Source of the DNA: Pseudomonadota bacterium
GTDB taxonomy: Bacteria; Pseudomonadota; Alphaproteobacteria; Sphingomonadales; Sphingomonadaceae
Reading direction: 5' to 3'
DNA: 12,771 nt
NCBI GenBank assembly: GCA_023426225.1
Contig: JAFABD010000158.1
Location: 1-12,771, forward strand
Translations under genes and position numbers: made by a program
In this document: in pieces, positions 1-8,805 of the stretch
How positions within the stretch are numbered: the first letter of the stretch is position 1
How the letters are laid out: every line of letters starts with the position of its first letter
The notes under the pieces: model-generated
The model's input: only the letters and a program-made list of their open reading frames with translations
Databases searched by the model: none
Told to the model about the DNA's origin: nothing

Positions 1-1823
1 GGCTTGGACTCGGGATTGCCCTTGGCTGCGGCCTTTTTTCCGGCGCGGCCCATGCTGCCGATGCCGATCCGGCGCCCGCCGGCGGCACGACGGCAGCGAT
101 CACGGCCACTGCGGCCACGGCCGCTGCGGCGGCGCCCGCCGCGGCGCGCGACGGCGACGGTATTCCCGATCAGCTCGACGGCGAACAGACCGCCACCTAT
201 CGCCGCGTGTTCGCCGCGATCCGCGCCGGCCAATGGGCCGATGCCCAGCTCACGCTCGACGGCATGAAACCCGGGCCGCTCCACGCCATCGCGCGCGCCG
301 AGCTGTTCACCGCCAAGAATTCGCCCAAGGTCGAACTCGCGCCGCTGATGGCGCTGCTTGCCGAAGCGCCCGAGCTGCCCCAGGCCGAACAGCTCGCGCG
401 CCTCGCCCGGCTGCGCGGCGCCACTGCGCTTCCCGTGCTGCCCCAGCCGCAGCGGCTCGTCTGGTTCGACGGCGCGCCGGTGCGCAAGCGCGCCCGCTCG
501 ATCCGCTCGGATCAGGCCGCGACCGAGATCGCGCTCGCGATCCAGCCCTTCGTCAAGGCCGATGACGGCGTCCAGGCCGAGGCGCTGGTCGAAAAATTCG
601 CCCCCCAGCTCACGCCCGAGGCGCTGACCGAGTGGCAGCAAAAGGTCGCCTGGATCTATTATGTCGCGGGCGACAACGCCAATGCCCGCCGCATGGCCGC
701 CAAGGCGAGCCAGGGCGAAGGCGACTGGGTGCCGCAGGCCGATTGGGTCGCGGGGCTCGCCGCGTGGCGCGAACAGGATTGCAACGCCGCCGGCACTGCG
801 TTCGAACGCGTGGCGACGCGCGCCGCCGACACCGAACTGCGCTCGGCCGGGCTCTACTGGGCCTCGCGCGCCGACATGGCCTGCGTCCATCCCGAACGCG
901 TCGCCGGCCGGCTCAAGGCCGCATCGCAATATGGCGAGACCTATTACGGGCTGCTCGCCAAGGCGGCGCTCGGCGTCGAGGAACGCGGCGAGCGCGGCGA
1001 ACGCTTCGTCGCCGACGACTGGCGGCTGCTCGATCGGCGTCCCAATGTCCGCGTCGCCGCCGCGCTCGTCGAGATCGGCGAGACCCGGCTCGCCGACGAG
1101 GTGCTGCGCCACCAAGCCAAGTTCTGCACCCCGGCCGAACATGCCGCGCTGACGCGGCTCGCGGGCCGGCTCAACCTTCCCGCGACCCAGGTCTGGCTGT
1201 CGCACAACGGCCCGGCGGGCGCGCAGCCGCTGCTCCAGGCACGCTACCCCTCGCCCAACTGGACCCCGGCGGGCGGCTGGCGCGTCGACAAGGCGCTCGT
1301 CTTTGCCCACACGCTCCAGGAATCGCGCTTCAACGCCGAAATCCGCAGCGCGGCGGGCGCGATGGGGCTGATGCAGGTCAAGACGGGCGCCGCGATCGAC
1401 GTCGGCCGCCGCCACGGCGTCAACTACGCCGTCACCGATCTCACCAAGCCGTCGGTGAACATGGAGATCGGCCAGTCCTATCTCGAACAGTTGCGCGACC
1501 AGCCGTTCACCCAGGGCCTGCTTCCCAAGGTGATCGCCGCCTATAATGCCGGCCCCAGCCCGGTCCAGTCGTGGAACAGCATGGCGCGCGACAATGGCGA
1601 CCCGCTGCTCTACATCGAAAGCATCCCCTATTGGGAAACGCGCGGCTATGTGATGACCGTGCTGCGCAACTATTGGATGTACGAGCAGCAGGAGGGCCGC
1701 CGCTCGGTCAGCCGCGAGGCGCTTGCACAGGGCCTGTGGCCGCGATTCCCCGGCATGCCCGGCGAAAAGGCGATCCGCCTCAGCGCCCGCGCCAATCCCG
1801 ATCAGGTCGCGCACAGCAACTGA
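1..1823 (+). CDS. slt: Slt-type soluble lytic murein transglycosylase (5' partial)
   Basis: This is a periplasmic peptidoglycan hydrolase that cleaves the MurNAc-GlcNAc bond to give 1,6-anhydro ends. The reading frame is open from base 3, before any usable start, so the gene begins upstream; a GTG at 207 is internal. Counting the codon at base 3 as residue 1, residues 1-18 are the end of a signal peptide (hydrophobic stretch, then GAAHA before ADADPAP), followed by an Ala/Thr-rich linker to about residue 50. Residues 60-400 are helical and Ala-rich, as in the Slt superhelical (U/L) domain. The C-terminal GH23 transglycosylase domain shows the catalytic Glu in LQESRF (E440, codon 1320-1322), GLMQ (455-458) and AYNAG (513-517), then a conserved ESIPYWETRGYV. 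About 606 residues are visible, close to E. coli Slt70. The stop is TGA at 1821-1823. Family assignment is firm; the exact substrate role is inferred. Confidence 0.95.
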   Translation, partial: LGLGIALGCGLFSGAAHAADADPAPAGGTTAAITATAATAAAAAPAAARDGDGIPDQLDGEQTATYRRVFAAIRAGQWADAQLTLDGMKPGPLHAIARAELFTAKNSPKVELAPLMALLAEAPELPQAEQLARLARLRGATALPVLPQPQRLVWFDGAPVRKRARSIRSDQAATEIALAIQPFVKADDGVQAEALVEKFAPQLTPEALTEWQQKVAWIYYVAGDNANARRMAAKASQGEGDWVPQADWVAGLAAWREQDCNAAGTAFERVATRAADTELRSAGLYWASRADMACVHPERVAGRLKAASQYGETYYGLLAKAALGVEERGERGERFVADDWRLLDRRPNVRVAAALVEIGETRLADEVLRHQAKFCTPAEHAALTRLAGRLNLPATQVWLSHNGPAGAQPLLQARYPSPNWTPAGGWRVDKALVFAHTLQESRFNAEIRSAAGAMGLMQVKTGAAIDVGRRHGVNYAVTDLTKPSVNMEIGQSYLEQLRDQPFTQGLLPKVIAAYNAGPSPVQSWNSMARDNGDPLLYIESIPYWETRGYVMTVLRNYWMYEQQEGRRSVSREALAQGLWPRFPGMPGEKAIRLSARANPDQVAHSN

Positions 1824-1824
1824 T

Positions 1825-1856
1825 CGCCCGGCGCGCCGCCGGACATCGGCCGGGCG
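1825..1856 (+). terminator. Candidate terminator hairpin after the transglycosylase gene
   Basis: CGCCCGGC (1825-1832) pairs perfectly with GCCGGGCG (1849-1856) around a 16-nt loop, two bases after the stop codon. A second 6-bp stem (GGCGGA 1853-1858 with TCCGCC 1866-1871) overlaps its right arm and would compete with it. No run of T follows, so it is not a textbook intrinsic terminator. It could be a Rho-assisted stop or an mRNA-end stabiliser. Confidence 0.3.
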
Positions 1857-2033
1857 GACGGGACATCCGCCGTCGGGAAACGCCGCGGCACCCCGCCCCT
1901 TCGGTCACGCCCCCGCTCGCGCTGCGATTGCCTCACGCGTGCCCGACGCGCGGGTCGGGTCGATCCTCTCGGGCGGGTTCGTGCCCGCGCCGGGCGCCGA
2001 TGCCGCAGCGCGGGCGACGCGCCCAATGCTGAT

Positions 2034-2055
2034 CTGCCGATCGCCTGCCGATCGC
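2034..2055. repeat. Perfect 11-bp tandem duplication (unit CTGCCGATCGC)
   Basis: The unit CTGCCGATCGC occurs twice back to back at 2034-2044 and 2045-2055 with no mismatch, inside non-coding DNA. See also the second 11-bp duplication 18 bp downstream. Confidence 0.85.
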
Positions 2056-2073
2056 CCGTGCGTCGTGCCCGCA

Positions 2074-2095
2074 GCATCCTACCGGCATCCTACCG
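2074..2095. repeat. Perfect 11-bp tandem duplication (unit GCATCCTACCG)
   Basis: The unit GCATCCTACCG occurs twice back to back at 2074-2084 and 2085-2095 with no mismatch. The sequence is unrelated to the duplication at 2034-2055, but the unit length is the same. Confidence 0.85.
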
Positions 2096-2166
2096 GCCGC
2101 CGCGCTGCCCGCCGGGCGATGCCGCACCGCGACCCCGGGCGCGGAACGGCCCGCCGAAGCCCGCGT

Positions 2167-2691
2167 TCAGCTCGCCTTCTTGGCGTCCTTGGGCTTGGGC
2201 AACTCCTTCTCGAAGAAGTTCGACAGCTCGTCGAGCGACGCCGTCCACCAGTCGATCGTGTCCTTGAACTGCGTCTGGTTCAGCCCGCCGATCGTCCCGA
2301 TGTCATAGCCGAGCACCAGCGTTCCGTCGTCGCGCAGCGCCGCCTGAAGGAAGCGGTGCGTCAGGTTCCACTTGTTCGCCAGCTTCAGGTCGATGCCCTT
2401 GTCCTTCTCGAACATCACCTGGAACTGCAACGAATCGCAGTTCTTCTTTTCCTCGCAGCCATAGAAATAGACCGAGAAGTTGTACGTCGACTCCTCGCTG
2501 CTGATCATCGGCTCGCCGATGCCGTCGACCTCCAGCTTGGGCTTCAGCCCGGCCTTCTCCATCGCCTTCAGCACGCTCTGCGGGTCGCTCGCGCAGACCA
2601 TGTCCTTGCCGCACGGCGCCTTGTCCTCGGCGTGCGCGGCGGGAACCAGCCACAGGGCGGCCAACGGGGCCGCGATCAGAAACGGGCGCAT
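2167..2691 (-). CDS. Exported YbjN-domain protein
   Basis: A 174-residue protein whose molecular role is unknown. Residues 1-21 form a clear signal peptide (MRPFL, hydrophobic core, then PAAHA before EDKAP), so it is predicted to be periplasmic. Residues 35-160 match the YbjN fold (PF10722, annotated as a putative sensory transduction regulator): NKWNLTHRF (106-114), a DDGTLVLGYDI strand pair, then the helix around DTIDWWTASLDELSNFF. The mature part has exactly four cysteines, C27/C33 and C79/C85, each pair spaced CX5C, which would suit two disulfides. The ATG at 2691 has a good Shine-Dalgarno just upstream (AGGGAGA, then a 4-base spacer). It lies 61 bp downstream of the VOC gene on the same strand, so co-transcription is possible; I see no convincing separate promoter. 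The family call is fairly sure. Confidence 0.85.
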   Translation of the reverse strand: MRPFLIAAPLAALWLVPAAHAEDKAPCGKDMVCASDPQSVLKAMEKAGLKPKLEVDGIGEPMISSEESTYNFSVYFYGCEEKKNCDSLQFQVMFEKDKGIDLKLANKWNLTHRFLQAALRDDGTLVLGYDIGTIGGLNQTQFKDTIDWWTASLDELSNFFEKELPKPKDAKKAS

Positions 2692-2752
2692 TCAATCTCC
2701 CTCACTCGAAAGCACACTCCTTAGCATCCCGCCGCGACGCCACAATCGGGGT

Positions 2753-3106
2753 TCACGCGGGGGCGCTGGTGCTCTCGTCGACGAACACGCCCAGCACGTT
2801 GCCCGCCGGATCGCGGAAATGGAACCGCCGCCCGCCCGGATAGGCAAAGATCGGCACCACCAGTTCGCCGCCCGCATCGACCACCGCCGCAAGCGCCGCC
2901 TCCAGGTCGTCGACCTCGACGATCGGCAGGATCGCCCCGATCGGCGCATCGCCCGACGCGTTGATCCCCAGGTCGACATCGCCCGTCGTCGTCGCCGCAT
3001 AATCCGGCCCGAAATCGGTGAACCCCCAGCCAAAGGCCCGCGCATAGAAATCGCGCGACGGCCCCGTCGCCGAGGCAGGAATCTCGACATAGCTCAAACG
3101 CGGCAC
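2753..3106 (-). CDS. Small VOC-family (glyoxalase/bleomycin-resistance fold) protein
   Basis: A 117-residue single-module VOC protein of the COG3324-like kind; substrate unknown. Visible pieces are the first beta strand PRLSYVEIP with E8, a typical metal-ligand position; SRDFYARAFGWGFTDFG (17-33); the middle strand and helix LPIVEVDDLEAALAAVVDAGG (60-80); and the closing motif GGRRFHFRDPAGN (91-103). The usual C-terminal Glu ligand position after GN is Gly106, so metal binding is not assured. A GTG at 3112 opens the frame two codons earlier, but the Shine-Dalgarno (3113-3120) abuts it directly. The second GTG at 3106 sits six bases from that site and is preferred. The gene is divergent from the radical SAM gene, and a LexA-type box overlaps its candidate -10. 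Family members range from glyoxalases to antibiotic-sequestering proteins; no specific activity can be read here. Confidence 0.88.
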   Translation of the reverse strand: MPRLSYVEIPASATGPSRDFYARAFGWGFTDFGPDYAATTTGDVDLGINASGDAPIGAILPIVEVDDLEAALAAVVDAGGELVVPIFAYPGGRRFHFRDPAGNVLGVFVDESTSAPA

Positions 3107-3112
3107 CGGCAC

Positions 3113-3120
3113 CCTCCCTC
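3113..3120 (-). promoter_or_regulatory. Ribosome binding site deciding the VOC start
   Basis: On the minus strand this reads GAGGGAGG, a near-ideal Shine-Dalgarno. It touches the first GTG (3112) with zero spacing and is six bases from the second GTG (3106), which argues for the second as the true start. Confidence 0.7.
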
Positions 3121-3123
3121 GAT

Positions 3124-3138
3124 GTTCGCTCTATGTTC
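3124..3138. promoter_or_regulatory. LexA (SOS) box 1, GTTC-N7-GTTC
   Basis: GTTC at 3124-3127 and GTTC at 3135-3138, separated by exactly seven bases, form the direct-repeat LexA operator known from alphaproteobacteria such as Caulobacter and Rhodobacter. The 19-bp context 3122-3140 (ATGTTC...TATGTTCTA) is identical at 16 of 19 positions to box 2 at 3256-3274. On the minus strand its GAAC half-site forms part of the candidate VOC -10 hexamer TAGAAC, so bound LexA would block that promoter. The motif is seen directly; LexA binding is inferred. Confidence 0.8.
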
Positions 3139-3163
3139 TACGCCATTGCCGGGCCATGCGCAA
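3135..3163 (-). promoter_or_regulatory. Candidate promoter of the VOC gene
   Basis: Reading the minus strand, TTGCGC (3163-3158) is followed after exactly 17 bases by TAGAAC (3140-3135), four of six matches to TATAAT. Transcription would start near 3128 and give a leader of about 20 nt carrying the Shine-Dalgarno at 3120-3113. The -10 is embedded in LexA box 1. Confidence 0.45.
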
Positions 3164-3211
3164 TGGGCCGGTCTTTTGATCGGCCGTTATCGCCTACCGA
3201 CGCGATCCATG

Positions 3212-3233
3212 AGCAGGAGGGCCTGCTTCTTTC
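3212..3233 (+). terminator. Small intrinsic-terminator-like hairpin between the two LexA boxes
   Basis: AGCAGG (3212-3217) and CCTGCT (3222-3227) form a perfect 6-bp stem with a 4-nt loop, followed by the T-rich tail TCTTTC. It lies in the divergent gap, upstream of the radical SAM promoter on its strand. It could insulate that promoter or end a short transcript begun near box 1. The stem is short, so confidence is low. Confidence 0.3.
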
Positions 3234-3247
3234 AAGGGCCGAAATGC

Positions 3248-3276
3248 TTGCACCAATGTTCTCATTATGTTCTATA
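3248..3276 (+). promoter_or_regulatory. Candidate promoter of the radical SAM gene
   Basis: TTGCAC (3248-3253) is followed after 17 bases by TCTATA (3271-3276); TATACC at 3273-3278 is an alternative -10. Box 2 (3258-3272) lies across the spacer and the -10. A start just after this -10 would fall almost on the ATG at 3283, and no Shine-Dalgarno precedes that ATG, so the transcript could be leaderless. Confidence 0.4.
3258..3272. promoter_or_regulatory. LexA (SOS) box 2, GTTC-N7-GTTC
   Basis: GTTC at 3258-3261 and 3269-3272 with an exact 7-bp spacer. The flanks match box 1 (ATGTTC at the left, TATGTTCTA at the right). It ends ten bases before the radical SAM start codon and overlaps that gene's candidate core promoter, a classic repressor position. 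Confidence 0.85.
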
Positions 3277-3282
3277 CCAACC

Positions 3283-4350
3283 ATGTCAAAGACCGCAGGC
3301 AGAGGTGCAACCGGGAACGCATCGAGCACACGCTTCAACCTGCCTGAGCGCGCGTGCGACGGCGACTGGCTCGACGCCCGGTCGTCGATCGACGGTGAAG
3401 CGCCCAGGCTGCGCACCAGCGTCACCGTCGAAACGCCGCGCACGATCCTCACGCGCAACGACTCCCCCGACATCGGCTTCGGCCAGTCGGTGAACCCCTA
3501 TCGCGGCTGCGAACATGGCTGCATCTACTGTTTCGCGCGGCCCAGCCATGCCTATCACGACCTGTCTCCGGGGCTCGATTTCGAAACGCGGCTGTTCGCC
3601 AAACCCGATGCGCCGGCGTTGCTGCGCGCTGCGCTCGGGCGGCGCGGCTATGTGTGCGAGCCGGTCGCGTTCGGCACCAACACCGATCCGTATCAGCCGG
3701 TCGAGGCGGATTGGCGGGTCACGCGCGGCTGTCTCGAACTGCTTGCCGAATGCCGCCATCCGGTCGCGATCACCACCAAGTCCGATCGTATCCTGCGCGA
3801 TCTCGACCTTCTGGCGCCGATGGCGGAACAGGGGCTCGCCGCGGTGATGATCTCGGTCACGACGCTCGATCCGCGCATCGCGCGCACGCTCGAACCGCGC
3901 GCGCCGCATCCCGAAAAGCGCATCGCCGCGATTGCGCGGCTGGCGGCGGCGGGGGTGCCCGTCTTTGCCTCGCTCGCGCCCGTCATCCCCGCGATCACCG
4001 ATCACGAGATCGAGGCGATCGTCGCGCGCGTCGCCGCGGCGGGCGCGCGCGGGGCGATGTTCATTCCCGTCCGCCTGCCATGGGAGGTGGCGCCGCTGTT
4101 CCGCGCCTGGCTCGACGCGCATTTCCCCGATCGCGCGGCAAAGGTGATGGCGATCATCCAGTCGCTTCGCGGCGGTCGCGACAATGATCCGGGCTTCCAC
4201 ACGCGGATGCGCGGCCAGGGGCCGTGGGCCGATCTGCTGCGCGTCCGCTTCCGCCGTGCGGTGCGTGCGCACGCGATCGACGGGCGCTTCCCCCCGCTGC
4301 GTACCGATCTGTTCCGCCCGCCCGCGGGCGCGCAGGGCGAGCTGTTCTGA
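3283..4350 (+). CDS. PA0069-family (SplB-like) radical SAM protein
   Basis: A 355-residue radical SAM protein of the PA0069 family, related to spore photoproduct lyase (COG1533). The cluster motif CX3CX2C is at C76, C80 and C83 (RGCEHGCIYCFAR), binding a [4Fe-4S] cluster that cleaves S-adenosylmethionine. Further conserved pieces are GRGATGN near the N terminus, AFGTNTDPYQPVE (129-141), ITTKSDRILRDLDLL (163-177), LEPRAPHPEKRI (203-214) and a C-terminal LRTDLF region. The frame opens at 3133, but family proteins start shortly before GRGA, so the ATG at 3283 (MSKTAGRGA) is chosen. It has no Shine-Dalgarno and may be leaderless. A LexA box sits in its promoter. From memory, PA0069 itself is listed among LexA-controlled genes in Pseudomonas aeruginosa, which fits a DNA-damage role. 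The substrate is unknown; repair of a DNA lesion is an inference. Confidence 0.92.
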   Translation: MSKTAGRGATGNASSTRFNLPERACDGDWLDARSSIDGEAPRLRTSVTVETPRTILTRNDSPDIGFGQSVNPYRGCEHGCIYCFARPSHAYHDLSPGLDFETRLFAKPDAPALLRAALGRRGYVCEPVAFGTNTDPYQPVEADWRVTRGCLELLAECRHPVAITTKSDRILRDLDLLAPMAEQGLAAVMISVTTLDPRIARTLEPRAPHPEKRIAAIARLAAAGVPVFASLAPVIPAITDHEIEAIVARVAAAGARGAMFIPVRLPWEVAPLFRAWLDAHFPDRAAKVMAIIQSLRGGRDNDPGFHTRMRGQGPWADLLRVRFRRAVRAHAIDGRFPPLRTDLFRPPAGAQGELF

Positions 4351-4397
4351 CGCCCGGTTGCGGGACATCGCCGCCGCGCCGCCCGGTCGCGCTGTGG

Positions 4398-4426
4398 TTG
4401 CCCGTCCCGCCGGGGTCGCTTATCGC
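4398..4426 (+). promoter_or_regulatory. Candidate promoter of the M1 aminopeptidase gene
   Basis: TTGCCC (4398-4403), a 17-bp spacer, then TATCGC (4421-4426). The -10 matches consensus only in its first three bases. The 105-bp gap after the radical SAM stop makes an independent promoter plausible. Confidence 0.3.
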
Positions 4427-4455
4427 TGGCGCTTCCTTTTGCGATCGGGATGCCC

Positions 4456-7089
<2,634 letters not shown>

Positions 7090-7096
7090 TGCCGCA

Positions 7097-7127
7097 GGCG
7101 GGCGGCGGCTTCTCGCCGTCGCCCGCC
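7097..7127. terminator. Hairpin between convergent genes, possible bidirectional terminator
   Basis: A 13-bp stem (7097-7109 with 7115-7127) with a 5-nt loop TTCTC fills the 44-bp gap between the aminopeptidase stop and the acyl-CoA ligase stop. One pair is G-U on the plus-strand RNA (A-C on the minus-strand RNA). There is no T-tract on either side, so termination efficiency is uncertain. Confidence 0.4.
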
Positions 7128-7133
7128 CCGGCG

Positions 7134-8729
7134 TCAGGCAGCGGCCAGCCGGAAGTCCTTGTATTCGGCGCGGATCGCCGTCTTCAGCAGCTTGCCCGTC
7201 GCGCTGTGCGGCAACGACTCGACGAACAGGATCGCATCGGGCAGCCACCATTTGGCGACATGTTCGGCCAGGTGCGCGCGGATCGCCGCCTCGTCGACGC
7301 TGCTGCCGGGCTTGCGCACCACCAGCAGGATCGGCCGCTCCTCCCAGCGCGGATGATGCACGCCGATCGCCGCCGCCTCGGCGACGCCGGGACAGCCCAC
7401 CGCGCTATTCTCGAGCTCGACCGAGCTGATCCATTCGCCGCCCGACTTGATGACGTCCTTGGCCCGGTCGGTGATCTGCATCGTCCCGTCGGGGTGGAGC
7501 ACCGCGACGTCGCCGGTGTCGAACCAGCCCTCGGCATCGACGCACGGGCCGTTCGCGTCGCGATAATATTGGCGGACGATCCACGGCCCGCGCACCTGCA
7601 ACCGGCCCGAGCTGGCGCCGTCGCGCGGCTGGACGCGGCCGGCATCGTCGACGATCCGCGCCTCGACGCCGAACGGCACCTTGCCCTGGCGCGCGACGCG
7701 GTCGACCTTGGCATCGAAATCGAGCGTGTCCCAATCGGCCGACGGCGCCCCGATCGTGCCGATCGGCGACGTCTCGGTCATGCCCCAGGCGTGGTTGACG
7801 CGGATTCCCATTCGCATCAGCCGCTCGATCATCGCGCGCGGTGCCGCCGATCCGCCGATCGTCACGATCTTCAGGTGGCGCGGCGCCTCGCCGGTCGCGT
7901 CGATGTGCTGGAACATGCCGAACCACACCGTCGGCACGCCCGCCGAATGCGTCACCTGCTCGCGGTTCATCAGCTCGCACAGCACCTTGGGCTCGTTCAC
8001 CGCGCTGAACACCAGCTTCAGCCCCACCGCCGCGCTGGCATAGGGCATGCCCCAGCCGACGGCGTGGAACATCGGCACGATCGGCAGCGCGACCGACTGG
8101 GTCGAAAGCTCCATCACCGCGGGCTGGAGCGCGGTCATCGCGTGGAGCACCGTCGAACGGTGGCTATAGACGACGCCCTTGGGGTTGCCCGTCGTGCCGC
8201 TGGTATAGCACAGCATGCACGGGTCGCGCTCGTCGCCCTCGACCCAGGCATAGTCGCCGTCCTCGGGCGCGATCAGCGCGTCGAAACTGTCCGCGCCGTC
8301 GCCGTCGAAGCAGAAACAGTGCGTCACGCTCGGCCACTGGTCGCGCAACCGCGCCACGATCGGCGCGAACGCCTTGTCGTAAAAGAGGATGCGGTCCTCG
8401 GCATGGTTGATGATGAAGCTGAGCTGGTCGTCGAACAGCCGCGGATTGACCGTGTGGATCAGCCCGCCCATCCCGATCGCGCCGTACCAGGCGACAAGGT
8501 GGCGGCCATGGTTCATCGCCAGCGTCGCGATCCGGTCGCCGGGCTTGCACCCCAGCTTCTCCAGCGCCTGCGCCAGGCGGCGGGCGTCGTGCGCCACCTC
8601 GCCCCACTTGGAGCGCGTCTCGCTGCCGTCCGCCCAGCGCGACACGATCTCGCGCGTCGGATAATCGCGCGCCGCATGTTCGATCAGTCGCGGAACGCGC
8701 AGCTCGTAATCCTGCATGCCACCCAGCAT
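7134..8729 (-). CDS. AlkK/FadD-type medium- or long-chain fatty-acyl-CoA ligase
   Basis: A 531-residue adenylate-forming enzyme that activates a fatty acid with ATP and then transfers it to CoA. The N terminus MLGGMQDYELRVPRLIEHAA strongly resembles Pseudomonas AlkK. Motifs present: P-loop YTSGTTGNPKG (175-185), YSHRSTVLH (188-196), WGMTE (315-319), GWFDTGD (401-407, ribose-binding Asp407), the hinge DRAKDVIKSGGEWIS (421-435) and the catalytic C-terminal lysine K513 in ATGKLLK. All core motifs are intact. The frame extends to 8834, but that extension overlaps the end of dnaE and is Arg-rich. The ATG at 8729 has a purine-rich GGAGAGGG site six bases away and matches family N termini. It lies 76 bp downstream of dnaE on the same strand, so it might share that transcript. 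Chain-length preference (medium or long) cannot be settled from motifs. Confidence 0.93.
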   Translation of the reverse strand: MLGGMQDYELRVPRLIEHAARDYPTREIVSRWADGSETRSKWGEVAHDARRLAQALEKLGCKPGDRIATLAMNHGRHLVAWYGAIGMGGLIHTVNPRLFDDQLSFIINHAEDRILFYDKAFAPIVARLRDQWPSVTHCFCFDGDGADSFDALIAPEDGDYAWVEGDERDPCMLCYTSGTTGNPKGVVYSHRSTVLHAMTALQPAVMELSTQSVALPIVPMFHAVGWGMPYASAAVGLKLVFSAVNEPKVLCELMNREQVTHSAGVPTVWFGMFQHIDATGEAPRHLKIVTIGGSAAPRAMIERLMRMGIRVNHAWGMTETSPIGTIGAPSADWDTLDFDAKVDRVARQGKVPFGVEARIVDDAGRVQPRDGASSGRLQVRGPWIVRQYYRDANGPCVDAEGWFDTGDVAVLHPDGTMQITDRAKDVIKSGGEWISSVELENSAVGCPGVAEAAAIGVHHPRWEERPILLVVRKPGSSVDEAAIRAHLAEHVAKWWLPDAILFVESLPHSATGKLLKTAIRAEYKDFRLAAA

Positions 8730-8805
8730 TTGACACCCTCTCCTGCCCATGGGCCGATGGGGTCGGAAATGCCGGGGCCGTGCGCGGCGCGGCGGCCGGT
8801 CGTTC

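Larger units (their letters stand above)
1824..2166. other. Gene-free intergenic region between convergent genes
   Basis: These 343 bp separate the ends of the transglycosylase and YbjN genes. I find no credible gene: the open frames here are rich in Arg, Pro and Ala, run into neighbouring genes in the wrong frame and lack family motifs. It holds several GC-rich hairpins (1825-1856, 1853-1871, 1942-1959) and two perfect 11-bp tandem duplications. No T-tracts follow the hairpins. It may simply be a terminator and spacer region. Confidence 0.6.

Noticed and set aside
1802..2127. Minus-strand open frames in the 1824-2166 gap
   Set aside because: Short, Arg/Ala/Pro-rich, no credible ribosome binding site or motif, and one overlaps the end of the transglycosylase gene.
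3133..3282. Extension of the radical SAM protein to the ATG at 3133
   Set aside because: The extra 50 residues match nothing in the family, and the region contains LexA box 2, a candidate promoter and a hairpin, so it is better read as regulatory DNA.
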